64,000 nucleotides of DNA from Vulcanimicrobiota bacterium (GCA_030041225.1 JASHOG010000135.1:1-64000), one strand, 5' to 3'; counted from the stretch's first letter, positions 40,151-49,861 are shown. Made by a program: numbers and translations. Notes: generated by a model from the sequence alone, not told the origin.

Positions 40151-41311
40151 GTGTTTCGCTATTTGACTGCCGGTGAATCGCACGGGCCGGCGCTCGTCGG
40201 TATACTCGATGGTTTACCCGCACATCTACGTATCGACGTAGCTCGCGTCAATGAGACGCTCGCACGCCGACAGGGCGGATACGGCCGCGGCGGCCGCATG
40301 AAGATCGAGCAGGACGAAGTCGAGCTCCTCGCGGGCGTTCGGGGTTCGCAGACGCTCGGATCGCCGGTCGCCGTCATGATTCGAAATCGGGATTACGAGA
40401 ACAACAAGGCGCTCATGGACCCAATTGCCGGCGGAGGGCCACCGTTGACGAATCCACGTCCGGGGCACGCCGATTATGCCGGCGCACTCAAGTACCGTCA
40501 TCGGGACTTGCGCAACGTGCTCGAGCGCGCTTCAGCGCGCGAAACCGCAATGCGCGTCTGCCTCGGAGCACTCTGTGCCCAGTTCCTCGAGGCCCTCGGC
40601 ATCGAAACACGCAGTTATGTGAGCAGCATTGGGAGTATCCACGCGCCGGAGCTCGATGACTGGAGTCAAGACGACGTCGAGCGCAGCGAGGTGCGCTGTC
40701 CGGATCCGAAGAGCGCGCAGGCGATGATCGAGGCGATCGAGGCGGCGAAGAGGGCCGGTGATACGCTCGGCGGCAGTTTCATCCTGCGCGTTGACGGGCT
40801 TCCAGCGGGGATTGGAAGTAACCGCCAGCCGAATCAGCGCCTTGACGGCGTGCTCGCAGGGGCTCTCATGGGAATGCAGACGGTGAAGGCTGTCGAGGTG
40901 GGTATAGGCGCAAGCGCAGCCTCACTGCCCGGTTCACAGGCGCACGATCGCTTCACGCTCGGTGAAGGGGAAGACCTTGTCGTGCGGGCGAGCAATCGTG
41001 CCGGCGGTATCGAGGGCGGGATGTCAAACGGCCAGCCGCTCGTGCTCCGCATCTTCGTCAAGCCGATTGCAACGCTTATGAAGCCGGCGCCCTCGGTAAA
41101 CCTTCACGAACGTTCGACTGCACCGGCGATGGTCGTGCGCAGCGATGTCTGCGTCGTACCTGCTGCGGCAATAGTCGGCGAGGCAATGTTACGGCTCGCG
41201 CTCACGGGACCCGTGCTCGAGAAGTACGGCGGCGACTCTCTGGAGGAGACGCTCGATAACATGCGCCGCTCCACTGACGCGGCGGAGCAACTCTTCCAAC
41301 GTGGCGACTGA
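40151..41311 (+). CDS. aroC: chorismate synthase
   Basis: This 386-residue FMN-dependent enzyme converts EPSP to chorismate. Family motifs are FRYLTAGESHGPALVGILDGLPA at the start, RRQGGYGRGGRMKIEQDEVELLAGVR, RPGHADYAGALKYRHRDLRNVLERASARETA and GGIEGGMSNGQPLVLR. The GTG start is preceded by CGGGAG. It is followed by aroK with an 11-bp overlap, and aroB, giving three late shikimate-pathway steps in one operon. Confidence 0.97.
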   Translation: MFRYLTAGESHGPALVGILDGLPAHLRIDVARVNETLARRQGGYGRGGRMKIEQDEVELLAGVRGSQTLGSPVAVMIRNRDYENNKALMDPIAGGGPPLTNPRPGHADYAGALKYRHRDLRNVLERASARETAMRVCLGALCAQFLEALGIETRSYVSSIGSIHAPELDDWSQDDVERSEVRCPDPKSAQAMIEAIEAAKRAGDTLGGSFILRVDGLPAGIGSNRQPNQRLDGVLAGALMGMQTVKAVEVGIGASAASLPGSQAHDRFTLGEGEDLVVRASNRAGGIEGGMSNGQPLVLRIFVKPIATLMKPAPSVNLHERSTAPAMVVRSDVCVVPAAAIVGEAMLRLALTGPVLEKYGGDSLEETLDNMRRSTDAAEQLFQRGD

Positions 41312-41852
41312 CAAGCGACACATTGCGCTGATCGGCTTCATGGCATCGGGCAAATCGACCGTCGGCGTGCGCTTGGCACGCGTGCTGGGCCGTCGTTTCG
41401 TCGACATCGATGAGGAGATCGCATCTGCGCACGGTCCGATCGAGAAGATTTTCACTCGGCAGGGAGAGTCGGCGTTCCGCCGCCACGAAAGCCGAGCCAT
41501 TGCCGCGGCACTCGCGCGGAAGGAGCCCTCGGTCATCGCAACCGGTGGCGGCGCACCCACGGATGCTCGGACGCGTACGCTGCTTGCCGAACGGAGTTAT
41601 CGCATCTTTCTTTCCGTTTCGGTGGAGCGTATCGAACGGCGGCTTCGTCGCGCGAAGGCACCCCGGCCGATGCTCGGCGAGAACCCAACGCACAATCAAA
41701 TTCTGGAGCTCTACGAGCGCCGGCTTCCGTACTATCGAGAGGCGGAGTTCACGCTGGAGTGCAACGGCCTGAGGGAACGAGCCATCTGCGACGCGCTCGT
41801 CGCGCACGTAGCAGACCCGAACGAGGGAACGATCCGTGAGTGCGCGCAGTAG
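41301..41852 (+). CDS. aroK: shikimate kinase
   Basis: This 183-residue kinase has Walker A GFMASGKSTVG, the shikimate-binding VDIDEEI, ESAFRRHE and ATGGGAPT, and the lid RPMLGENP. The residue D in VDIDEEI is conserved. GTG start within aroC; 17-bp overlap with aroB. Confidence 0.96.
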   Translation: MATDKRHIALIGFMASGKSTVGVRLARVLGRRFVDIDEEIASAHGPIEKIFTRQGESAFRRHESRAIAAALARKEPSVIATGGGAPTDARTRTLLAERSYRIFLSVSVERIERRLRRAKAPRPMLGENPTHNQILELYERRLPYYREAEFTLECNGLRERAICDALVAHVADPNEGTIRECAQ

Positions 41853-42888
41853 GCGCCTGGGATATCCTGTCGTCATAGCGCGTGACGCACGCCCGGCTCT
41901 GCGGCGTGCCATTCGCGCCCACGCCGGTGCGTGCGTCGTGCTCTGTGACGCGCAGCCGGACGTGGCAGCTCTCGCGCGAACGATCGATCGGCGGCTTCCG
42001 CTACACGCGTTTGCGCTTCAGGAGCGGCGAAAGCGCCTCTTGTATGTGGAGCGCGTCCTTGACGTGCTGGCGGCATCCGGAGCGGATCGCATGACGCTGG
42101 TCGTGGGCGTCGGCGGCGGTGTCGCGAGCGACCTCTTCGGCGTCGCTGCGGGCCTCTATATGCGCGGCATCCCGTACATGCATCTTGCGACGTCACTCGT
42201 CGCCATGGCCGACGCGGCGATCGGAGGGAAGACGGGCGTTGATCTACGCGCGGGAAAGAACCTCGCCGGAATCTTCCGGAACCCCGTCGCCGTCTTCGCA
42301 CAGATCGGTGCGTTGCAGACGCTCCCACCTCGCTCGGTGCGCGAGGGGCTCGCAGAGATCGTCAAGGCCGCAATCATCGCAGATCCCGCCCTGTTTGCGA
42401 GGCTAGAGCGTCTCGCGGACGTGCCGTTCGCGCAGTGGCCGTGGGAACGCATCGTGAGACGAGCCGTTCAGATCAAGAGCGCGATCGTCGCGAGGGATCC
42501 AACGGAAACCGGCACGCGTGAGCTCTTGAATCTCGGCCATACCTTTGCACATGCCTACGAACGCGCGAGCGGCTACCGCATCAGGCACGGGGCGGCGGTC
42601 GCGCTCGGCTTACGAGCGGCTGGACTGCTTGCGCTGCGCCTCGGGCGCTTCTCGCGTCGGGAGCAGCTTCGGGTGGTCACGCTGCTTTCCGCGCTGCGGA
42701 TGCCGCTGTGCGCAGATGTCGACCCCAAGTCGGCATTTGAGACGATGCAGCACGACAAGAAGCGCCGCCACCGGCGCCTGCGCTTCGTCATACCGAACGC
42801 AATCGGCGACGTCTCGTACGGTGTGGAGGCGCCGAAACCCGACGTGCTTGCGGTGCTGCGTGAGATGAGCGGGCCGCCTCAGTTGTGA
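41836..42888 (+). CDS. aroB: 3-dehydroquinate synthase
   Basis: This 350-residue NAD-dependent enzyme makes 3-dehydroquinate from DAHP. Motifs: VVGVGGGVASDLFGVAAGLYMRGIPYMHLATSLVAMADAAIGGKTGVDLRAGKNLAGIFRNP, EGLAEIVKAAIIAD, and the zinc-binding ELLNLGHTFAHAYERASGYRIRHGAAVALGL. The N-terminal part is somewhat short and diverged. Its stop overlaps the priA start (GTGA). Confidence 0.96.
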   Translation: MSARSRRLGYPVVIARDARPALRRAIRAHAGACVVLCDAQPDVAALARTIDRRLPLHAFALQERRKRLLYVERVLDVLAASGADRMTLVVGVGGGVASDLFGVAAGLYMRGIPYMHLATSLVAMADAAIGGKTGVDLRAGKNLAGIFRNPVAVFAQIGALQTLPPRSVREGLAEIVKAAIIADPALFARLERLADVPFAQWPWERIVRRAVQIKSAIVARDPTETGTRELLNLGHTFAHAYERASGYRIRHGAAVALGLRAAGLLALRLGRFSRREQLRVVTLLSALRMPLCADVDPKSAFETMQHDKKRRHRRLRFVIPNAIGDVSYGVEAPKPDVLAVLREMSGPPQL

Positions 42889-45266
42889 GGTGCGTCGATG
42901 CACTTCCGGCGATACGCTCCTCGCGACTGGATCTGCCGTTCACGTACGATGCCGGCGGGCTCTCGCTCAGAGTCGGCGACGTCATTCGCGTACCCCTCGG
43001 ACGGCGTGAGATTTTGGCGTACGTCATTCGCGCGCCCTACGATCATGAAGAACAAGAGAATCTCAGAGGAGTCATCGGCCTCGCGGACGCCCCTCGCGCC
43101 TTTGATGAGACGGGGCTCGACCTCGCGCGCTTCGTTGCGGATCGCTATCTCTGCACGCTCGGCGAAGCGCTGAGCGCGGTCATCCGCGGCGAGTCACTGC
43201 CGCATTTCGAGGATCGGCTCGTGCGCGTTACGGCCGGGCCGGATTGGCAACGACACCCTGCGATCCCCCGACGACTGCTGACGCTCATCTGGGAGGACTT
43301 TGACGAGAGTTTCTCGCTCCAACGGCTGCTTCGCCATCCCGCCGCCAGGCGTATCGCCGATCGCCCCGCGCTTCTGCGCCACGTGCAACGCCTGGTACGT
43401 TCGGGTGACCTACGGCGCGAGCGCCTCTTGCGCAAGCCGCGGAGCCACGAGCATCGCGTCCGCGTGCTCTATCCGGGGAACGCTCCGGCAAAGGGAGCGC
43501 GTAGCGAGGCGTTGCGAAAGCTCGTCGAAGCCCACCCCGGCATCGCACGCGCGGATGTGCTCCTTGCCGGTTTCTCGAGCGCTCTCATCCTGCGAGCTCA
43601 GCAGGCAGGCGTGGTCAGTGAGGCGATCGAGCGGCCCGAACGAGCTGGTGAAGCTGCCGCTGCGAAGTTGCCGGAGCCCAACGACGAGCAACGCCTCGCG
43701 CTAGAGCAAATCGCTTGCGCCCTGGACACTCGGCGTTTTACGCAGATTCTTCTCCACGGCGTCACGGCGAGCGGAAAAACGCTCGTCTATCTACGAGCGA
43801 TCGAGCGAGTCGTTCGTGAGGGAGGTAGGGCGATCGTCCTGGTCCCCGAGATATCTTTGACGCCACAGACCGCGATACAGTTCGAGGCGCTCTTCGGTGG
43901 ACGCGTTGCGATGCTGCATTCCGCACTCTCCGAGCCGGAGCGAATCAGCGCGTGGGAGGCGTGTGCTCGCGGCGAGATCGATGTGGTGATCGGTGCGCGT
44001 AGTGCCGTCTTCGCACCAGTACGTGACGTGCGACTCATCGTCGTTGACGAGGCGCATGAATCGACGTACAAACAGGAGATAGTTCCACGCTACCACGCGG
44101 TCGCAGTGGCCGCCGAGCGCATGCGCCTCAAAGGCGGCGTGGTGATCCTCGGAAGCGCAACGCCGTCGCTCGAGTCCTACGCAGCCGCGCGCACGGGACG
44201 TATCGATCTCATCGAGCTTCATGACAGAGCTTCCGGCCACGCGATGCCCCGTGTCGAGATCGTCGACCTGACGCACGAGCTCGCTGGAGGCAAACGCGCG
44301 ATTTTCTCGACCGCACTCGCACAAGCGCTCGCGGAGCGCCTGGCCGGCGGTGAGAAAAGCGTGCTCTTCGTCAATCGCCGAGGCAGCGCGCGTTTTTTGC
44401 TCTGCCGCGACTGTGGGTCAGTTCCGGAGTGCCCTCGCTGCAGCATCTCGCTCGCAGTGCACCGCGAAGAGGAGCTCTTGCGCTGTCATTACTGTGACCA
44501 TCACCGGCGCATCCCTGCGCGCTGCCCGAAGTGTGGCGGCGAGCGGCTTAGTGAGCTCGGGGTCGGAACTGAGCGCGTCGCCGCCGAGGTGGCGCGCCTC
44601 TTCCCTGATGCAAAGGTTCTCCGTATGGACTCGGATACCACGACGCGCGTCGGGGATCACGCACGCATTCTCCGGACGTTCGAAGAAGAAGGCGATGTTC
44701 TGGTCGGCACGCAGATGGTTGCCAAGGGTCTTGACTTCCCCGCGGTAACGCTCACCGGCGTCGTCTGCGCCGACATCGGTCTCCACCTACCGGACTTTCG
44801 CGCAGCCGAGCGCACATTCGCGCTAGTCATGCAGGCCTGCGGGCGCAGTGGCCGGGCGCGTCCCGGCCTGGCGATCGTGCAGACCTATGCGCCGGAACAT
44901 CCGGCTATTCGATATGCGGCAGCGCACGATTACGCTTCTTTTGCAGAAGAAGAGCTCGCCGAGCGCCGCGTGCTCGGCTATCCGCCGTCGGCACGTTTGG
45001 TGTACTTGGGCGTAATCGGCCGCAGCCGCGAGCAGACTGCAACGGTCGCAGCGCGGTATGCCGAAGCGCTACGAGCATACGAGATTGCCGAAGTCCTTGG
45101 GCCCGCGCCTTACCCAATCGCTCGGTTGAACAACGAGTGGCGTTTCCGCATAGCGTTACGGACGCGGCACGCCTCGGCCCTACGACGCGCGATCAGGGAA
45201 CGCATCGTACCGCTCGCGGCATCCGACCACGCGACGCGCCTCGCTATCATCGTAGACCCGATGTAG
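42885..45266 (+). CDS. priA: primosomal protein N' (PriA helicase)
   Basis: This 793-residue superfamily 2 helicase restarts stalled replication forks. It has the N-terminal 3'-end binding domain, Walker A GVTASGKT (usually GVTGSGKT), VVDEAHE, GSATPSLES, the zinc-binding region CRDCGSVPECPRCSISL...CHYCDH...CPKCGG, and helicase motifs VGTQMVAKGLDFP and QACGRSGRA. The expected eight zinc cysteines are present. It is translationally coupled to aroB, an unusual pairing but plausible as operon tail. Confidence 0.96.
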   Translation: MRCVDALPAIRSSRLDLPFTYDAGGLSLRVGDVIRVPLGRREILAYVIRAPYDHEEQENLRGVIGLADAPRAFDETGLDLARFVADRYLCTLGEALSAVIRGESLPHFEDRLVRVTAGPDWQRHPAIPRRLLTLIWEDFDESFSLQRLLRHPAARRIADRPALLRHVQRLVRSGDLRRERLLRKPRSHEHRVRVLYPGNAPAKGARSEALRKLVEAHPGIARADVLLAGFSSALILRAQQAGVVSEAIERPERAGEAAAAKLPEPNDEQRLALEQIACALDTRRFTQILLHGVTASGKTLVYLRAIERVVREGGRAIVLVPEISLTPQTAIQFEALFGGRVAMLHSALSEPERISAWEACARGEIDVVIGARSAVFAPVRDVRLIVVDEAHESTYKQEIVPRYHAVAVAAERMRLKGGVVILGSATPSLESYAAARTGRIDLIELHDRASGHAMPRVEIVDLTHELAGGKRAIFSTALAQALAERLAGGEKSVLFVNRRGSARFLLCRDCGSVPECPRCSISLAVHREEELLRCHYCDHHRRIPARCPKCGGERLSELGVGTERVAAEVARLFPDAKVLRMDSDTTTRVGDHARILRTFEEEGDVLVGTQMVAKGLDFPAVTLTGVVCADIGLHLPDFRAAERTFALVMQACGRSGRARPGLAIVQTYAPEHPAIRYAAAHDYASFAEEELAERRVLGYPPSARLVYLGVIGRSREQTATVAARYAEALRAYEIAEVLGPAPYPIARLNNEWRFRIALRTRHASALRRAIRERIVPLAASDHATRLAIIVDPM

Positions 45267-45291
45267 CCGGTTCATGCGCGAGAGCGGAGCG

Positions 45292-45579
45292 CTACGACCT
45301 CTTCTTGCTGGGCGCCTTACGGCTTTTCTGCGCTTTGGGCGGAGACGCGCTCTTGTGCAGTCTTCTCGCCAGCCTCGACTTCTTGCGCGCCGCCTTGTTC
45401 GGGTGAATGCGCTTCCTACGTGCTGCCTTGTCGAAGGCGCTCTCGACCTCAGGAGCATCGACCTCGCCGCCTGCGGCGCTCTTGAAGAGCGTCTTCAAGC
45501 GACTCGTTACCTCTTTATTCTGCGCTGCGCGCTTGTTGCTCTGGCGCACCCATTTCTCGGCGGCCTTGATGTTGGGCAT
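45292..45579 (-). CDS. rpsT: ribosomal protein bS20
   Basis: This 95-residue basic protein has the bS20 pattern PNIKAAEKWVRQSNKRAAQNKEVTSRLKTLFKSA and GVIHPNKAARKKSRLARRLHK-like C-terminus (KRIHPNKAARKKSRLARRL). A lysine-rich tail of about 15 residues extends it. The start overlaps the rsgA stop by one base (TAATG). Confidence 0.95.
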   Translation of the reverse strand: MPNIKAAEKWVRQSNKRAAQNKEVTSRLKTLFKSAAGGEVDAPEVESAFDKAARRKRIHPNKAARKKSRLARRLHKSASPPKAQKSRKAPSKKRS

Positions 45580-46478
45580 TACTGGACCATAGCATGGGCA
45601 GGCCCCGCACGCAAGATTTGCCGGTAGCTCGCGTAGCGCCCGGCATCAATCGCTCCGTCGCTGACGGCTTCTCGAATTGCGCAGCCCGGTTCTTGGAGAT
45701 GCGTGCAATCCGAAAAGCGGCAGCGTTGCACGAACCGTTCCATCTCGACGAAGGCCGATGCGAGCTCCTGCGGCGCGATGGGGCCGAGACCGAACTCCGC
45801 AACCCCCGGACTATCTATAAGGAAGCCGCCCGCGAGACGATAGAGCCGTGCGGTCGTCGTCGTTTGGCGTCCCAGACCGTGGCGTGAGAGCTCTCCGACG
45901 GCTGCTTGACCACCGAGCGCACGAAAGATCGTGCTCTTCCCGACGCCGGAGACCCCGCAAAGGAGCGAGCTACGCTCTCGCAGCATCGCTCGCAACTCTT
46001 CGACATGCTCGCCGTGCTTCGGGTCCACCACGAGCGTCGCGTAGCCGAGGCGCGCGTACAAGCCCTCCCAGCTCTGCACGGCGCCAGGCGGCGCGAGATC
46101 CGGCTTTGTGAGGACGACAAAAGCCGTGATTCCTTCGATCTCGGCGAAGGCCAAGAGCCGATCCAAAATCGTCGCACGCGGGGCTGGGAGCGCGAGCGCC
46201 GTCACGGTGACGAGCGTGTCGACGTTCGCGGCAATGGTCTTTTCCCGTCCATCCGGTGCGCGCCGCACGAGTGTCGAACGCCGCGCATCGAGATGCTCTA
46301 TCAGGACCTGTTCGTCGTCGAGAAGCCGAACGTAGGCGACATCGCCCGGGACCGGCATGGAGCGTCGTCCTCGCACGCGCCGCAAGGCGGCAAGGCGCGG
46401 CAGTGAGTCGTTCTCCAGTGCTACCCAAGCGGAGTTTCGTCCGGTCGAGATCACGAGGCTGCGGTAAAGCTCGCTCAC
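45579..46478 (-). CDS. rsgA: ribosome small subunit-dependent GTPase A
   Basis: This protein of about 299 residues is the circularly permuted GTPase that acts in late 30S assembly. Motif order is G4 (VLTKPDLA), G5, G1 (CGVSGVGKSTIF), G3 (LIDSPGVAEF), after an OB domain, and the zinc site CRFSDCTHLQEPGC at the end. Starts GTG 46478 or TTG 46484 are both possible. It is followed in the same transcript by rpsT, fitting its role in small-subunit biogenesis. Confidence 0.95.
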   Translation of the reverse strand: MSELYRSLVISTGRNSAWVALENDSLPRLAALRRVRGRRSMPVPGDVAYVRLLDDEQVLIEHLDARRSTLVRRAPDGREKTIAANVDTLVTVTALALPAPRATILDRLLAFAEIEGITAFVVLTKPDLAPPGAVQSWEGLYARLGYATLVVDPKHGEHVEELRAMLRERSSLLCGVSGVGKSTIFRALGGQAAVGELSRHGLGRQTTTTARLYRLAGGFLIDSPGVAEFGLGPIAPQELASAFVEMERFVQRCRFSDCTHLQEPGCAIREAVSDGAIDAGRYASYRQILRAGPAHAMVQ

Positions 46479-46525
46479 GCGCAAGAGCGACGGCTGCGGA
46501 CGCCTAACAGAGCAGTGGTACCGGA

Positions 46526-46870
46526 ATGAGCGAGCCCATCATCGTTGCAGTTTTCCCCTCACTGCCGCAAGCCTTGCCTGCTCTCGAACGCGCCCTCGCG
46601 GGGCCTGGGGCGCCGGATGGGATTCGCTCTGTACGCCGCTCCGAGGACTCGATCGTGGTCGAATGGGACCCCGCTCGGAGTGCCGTCCGCCTCGTGATGG
46701 GGGCCATCGATGCCGAGCTGCGACGATACAATGCCTCGCGGCGCACCGAGCTGCTCGTTCCGCTCTCTGAGGAACGGCTCGCCGAGATTGCTGCAGCCGA
46801 GCTTCACGCGCCGGAGATCTCTCCCGACCGCATCCTCGAACGGCTGCTGGCGAAGGCCGGTCTGTGCTGA
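46526..46870 (+). CDS. small conserved-looking protein in the cdaA operon
   Basis: This 114-residue soluble protein (IIVAVFPSLPQALPALERAL...VVEWDPARSAVRLVMGAIDAELRRYNASRRTELLVPLSEERLAEIAAAELHAPEISPDRILERLLAKAGL) is predicted as an alpha/beta fold with a long acidic helix near the end. It overlaps the start of cdaA by 7 bp, so it is translationally linked to diadenylate cyclase. I do not recognise its family. Confidence 0.7.
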   Translation: MSEPIIVAVFPSLPQALPALERALAGPGAPDGIRSVRRSEDSIVVEWDPARSAVRLVMGAIDAELRRYNASRRTELLVPLSEERLAEIAAAELHAPEISPDRILERLLAKAGLC

Positions 46871-47745
46871 GCTCGATTTTCAACTACGTCGGCATCACCG
46901 ACGTCATCGATGTCCTGGCCACATCGGTGCTCATCTACTATTTTCTCCTGCTCATTCGCGGGACGCGCGCCGTACAGATTCTCATAGGTGTGCTCGTGTT
47001 ACTTGCGATTATGGGCATGGCAAATCTCTTCCATCTCTACCTGATGGCGACGATCCTCGACCTGCTCGCGGCCGTCGGACTCGTCTCTCTCCCAATCATC
47101 TTTCAGCCGGAGCTTCGGCGCGCACTCGAACAGCTTGGGCGAGGCGGTTTCTTTCGTATGGGCATGGAGTCGATAGAGTCGAAGCGCACGCAGGACCCCG
47201 CAATTGCGGTCCTTGCCGAAGCAGCGTTGTTGCTATCGCGCAGCCGCGTCGGCGCCCTCATCGTCATCGAGCAGCAGAGCGGGCTCAAGGACTTCGTGGA
47301 GAGCGGCACCGCATTGGACGCGCGCCTCTCCATCGAGCTGCTGCTCGCGATCTTCAATACGCGCTCTCCGCTTCACGACGGGGCCGTTCTCGTGCGCGGT
47401 GCGACGGTGGAAGCAGCGGGCTGCTTCTTGCCGCTCGCGGAGCCGCGCATCGACGAGCGGCGCGTGGGGACGCGCCATCGTGCCGCGCTTGGGCTGACCG
47501 AGCAGACCGACGCGGTCGTGATCGTCGTCTCCGAAGAGAGCGGTACGATCACGATTGCCCGTAACGGGAAACTCACGCGCCCGGTCGAGGAGGAGCAACG
47601 GCTGCTCCGCATGTTGCTCGCGATGACTCGCGGACCACGCGAGCGGCGCGCCCCCACCGACTTCGTGACGCAACTGCGCAGCCGGATCTTCCCGCCGAAC
47701 CGCCAAGAATCACGTGCAGATCATCCGCAAGAACTTCACACTTAA
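46864..47745 (+). CDS. cdaA: diadenylate cyclase CdaA
   Basis: This 293-residue membrane enzyme makes c-di-AMP from two ATP. Three N-terminal helices (LATSVLIYYFLLLIRGTRAVQILIGVLVLLAIMGM, LYLMATILDLLAAVGLVSLP) precede the DAC domain with DGA in SPLHDGAVLVRGA and RHR in GTRHRAALGL. Q in FQPELRRALEQLG is the usual family element. GTG start. It heads cdaA-cdaR-glmM, the classic c-di-AMP operon. Confidence 0.96.
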   Translation: MLSSIFNYVGITDVIDVLATSVLIYYFLLLIRGTRAVQILIGVLVLLAIMGMANLFHLYLMATILDLLAAVGLVSLPIIFQPELRRALEQLGRGGFFRMGMESIESKRTQDPAIAVLAEAALLLSRSRVGALIVIEQQSGLKDFVESGTALDARLSIELLLAIFNTRSPLHDGAVLVRGATVEAAGCFLPLAEPRIDERRVGTRHRAALGLTEQTDAVVIVVSEESGTITIARNGKLTRPVEEEQRLLRMLLAMTRGPRERRAPTDFVTQLRSRIFPPNRQESRADHPQELHT

Positions 47746-48379
47746 GCTTCTCTCGCTGACGCTTGCCATCGTCGGTTGGGCGTACATTCGCTTTGCGAAC
47801 AACCCTGTGATTGCCGCGCATTTCAATCAGGAGCTCACCGTGCCCATCACTGCGGTGAACGTGCCGATCGGTTACGCCGCCCGCTACACGGAGTCGACGG
47901 CGACGATCACGATCGCATGGAAGCGCGGTGCGCCACCCGTCAGCGCGCAGAACGTGAAGGCCGTGCTCGATCTCGCTGGACGCGGCGCAGGAGTGTACAA
48001 CGTTCCCGTCGAGCTCGTCGCGCCCGACGTCGCCATTCAGAGCCTCAGTCCCGCTTCCGTGACGCTCACGCTGGAGAGGATCGGCCAGCGCATCATCCCG
48101 GTGGTCGTCAACTACATCGGGGACCGACAACCAGGGATCGTGGTAAGCCACGATCTTCTGACGCCGGAAACGGTGAGCGTGAACGGCACGAGCGGTCCGC
48201 TCTCACAGGTTGTCGAGGTCAGGGCCGATGTCCCAATGCCCGCTTCTCCGAAAACCTTCGACGAGATGGTCCGACCTATTCCCGTGGACGCATCCGGACA
48301 CGAGGTCGAAGGATTGCAGATTGCTCCGGACCTCGTTCGCGTGCACATCGACTTTGTGGCCGCGCAATCGGCGACGTGA
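47714..48379 (+). CDS. cdaR: CdaR, YbbR-domain regulator of CdaA
   Basis: This 221-residue protein has one N-terminal membrane helix (FTLKLLSLTLAIVGWAYIRF) and two extracytoplasmic YbbR repeats (VPITAVNVPIGYAARYTESTATITIAWKRG...LSPASVTLTLERIGQRIIPVVVNYIG). CdaR binds CdaA and tunes its activity. It overlaps cdaA by 32 bp and has only two repeats, fewer than the four in Bacillus. Confidence 0.92.
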   Translation: MQIIRKNFTLKLLSLTLAIVGWAYIRFANNPVIAAHFNQELTVPITAVNVPIGYAARYTESTATITIAWKRGAPPVSAQNVKAVLDLAGRGAGVYNVPVELVAPDVAIQSLSPASVTLTLERIGQRIIPVVVNYIGDRQPGIVVSHDLLTPETVSVNGTSGPLSQVVEVRADVPMPASPKTFDEMVRPIPVDASGHEVEGLQIAPDLVRVHIDFVAAQSAT

Positions 48380-49725
48380 GGCTCTTCGGTACCGACGGCG
48401 TCCGCGGCGTAGCGAACGCCGATCTCACGCCCGAACTTGCCTTTCGTGTCGGCCGGGCCGGCGCCAGCGTCTTGGCGCCCAGGAGCGATGGCCGAAAACC
48501 GATAATCGTCGGCCGCGACACACGCCTTTCGGGAACGATGCTCGAGGCCGCGATCGTCGCTGGGATCACGTCGGTCGGCCGTGACGTGCTTGCCATCGGC
48601 GTCGTGCCCACGCCGGGAGTTGCGTGCGTCACCGTTCGAGAGGGTGCGGTCGCCGGAGTGATGATCAGCGCCTCACACAATCCGATCGCTGATAACGGGA
48701 TCAAGTTCTTCGGTAGCGACGGCTTCAAGCTTCCCGACGCGCTCGAGGATGAGGTCGAGGCGCTTATCGATGCACCGGATCTTCCGCGGCCGACGGGTCC
48801 CGATGTCGGCATCGCGCGTGTGGCGCAGAACCTGGTTCGCCACTATTACCGGCAGTTGCAAGAGAGCGGTGCGAACCTCACAGGGCTTCACGTTGTCGTC
48901 GACGCGGCCTTCGGCGCAGCGTACGCGATAGCGCCGTACGTCCTGCGAAAGCTTGGCGCCACCGTGACGGAGCTTCACTGCGAGGACGACGGAGCGCGCA
49001 TCAACGTCGAATGCGGCGCAACCGACCTGCGAGCGCTTCGAGCGAAGATGAAGGAGACCGACGGTAAGCGCACGATCGGCGTCGCCTTTGACGGAGACGC
49101 GGATCGTGCGCTCTTCGTCGACGAGGTAGGCGAGGTCGTCACGGGTGACCACGTGCTTTTTGCCCTTGCTTGCCGCCTGCAGGCGGAGGGTGAGCTCCTT
49201 GGTCAGAGCGTCGTCGGTACCGTGATGACGAACATCGGCGCCCAGCGCGCGCTCGAGCGCCACGGCATCCGCCTGCTGCGCGCACCGGTCGGAGACCGGT
49301 ACGTGCTCGAGATGATGCGCTCGGGTGGGCACGTCCTCGGGGGCGAGCAGTCCGGACACGTGATCGACCTGCGCCGCAACACGACCGGGGATGGCCCGAT
49401 GACGGCCGTAGTGCTTTTGAGCCTCGTAGCCGAGAGCGGTTCGACGCTTCACGAGCTCGTACGGGAGGTCGTCGTCGCACCGCAGGTTCTCCTGAACGTG
49501 GCTACCAGGCGCCGCGAGGCACTGGCGACGGCTGCCGTTGCCGAGGCTATCGCTAGCGGGGAAGCCTCTCTCGGAGGCTCGGGACGGCTCCTCATCCGTC
49601 CCTCGGGAACTGAGCCGCTGATCCGCATCATGGCTGAGGGAGAGGACCTTCACCAAATCCAAACAGTCGCCGCCGAGGTAGCCAGGGTCCTGAGGGAGGA
49701 GATCGAGCGCCTTGGGGAAACCTAG
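48376..49725 (+). CDS. glmM: phosphoglucosamine mutase
   Basis: This 449-residue enzyme converts GlcN6P to GlcN1P. Motifs: RLFGTDGVRGVANADLTPE at the start, phosphoserine loop VMISASHNPIADNGIKFFG, metal site AFDGDADRALFVDE, sugar loop GGEQSGHVI and phosphate loop RPSGTEPLIRIMAEG. GTG overlaps the cdaR stop. GlmM is known to bind and inhibit CdaA in Firmicutes. The riboswitch starts only about six bases after its stop. Confidence 0.97.
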   Translation: MRLFGTDGVRGVANADLTPELAFRVGRAGASVLAPRSDGRKPIIVGRDTRLSGTMLEAAIVAGITSVGRDVLAIGVVPTPGVACVTVREGAVAGVMISASHNPIADNGIKFFGSDGFKLPDALEDEVEALIDAPDLPRPTGPDVGIARVAQNLVRHYYRQLQESGANLTGLHVVVDAAFGAAYAIAPYVLRKLGATVTELHCEDDGARINVECGATDLRALRAKMKETDGKRTIGVAFDGDADRALFVDEVGEVVTGDHVLFALACRLQAEGELLGQSVVGTVMTNIGAQRALERHGIRLLRAPVGDRYVLEMMRSGGHVLGGEQSGHVIDLRRNTTGDGPMTAVVLLSLVAESGSTLHELVREVVVAPQVLLNVATRRREALATAAVAEAIASGEASLGGSGRLLIRPSGTEPLIRIMAEGEDLHQIQTVAAEVARVLREEIERLGET

Positions 49726-49730
49726 GCGCC

Positions 49731-49861
49731 CAACAACTGAAGATCACTGAATCCGAAGCAGCGCTTCGGAACGGGGGATTCCCTATTGGGGTGAATGGAC
49801 CAGATCTGGTCCTAGGGCGGTCTTTCTCGCCCGAACCCGTCAACTAACCTCGTAAGTGTTG
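49731..49861 (+). promoter_or_regulatory. c-di-AMP riboswitch (ydaO/yuaA)
   Basis: The conserved ydaO core is readable: CGGAACGGGGGATTCC, TTGGGGTGAATGG, then CTAGGGCGG, CCGAACCCGTCAACTAACCT and CGTAAGTG. The ends pair as P1 (CAACAACT with AGTGTTG, one bulge). It lies between glmM and an NlpC/P60 hydrolase, a standard target of this class. Only 11-17 nt separate it from the start codon, with GAGG right after P1, so control is more likely at translation than through a terminator. Confidence 0.88.
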
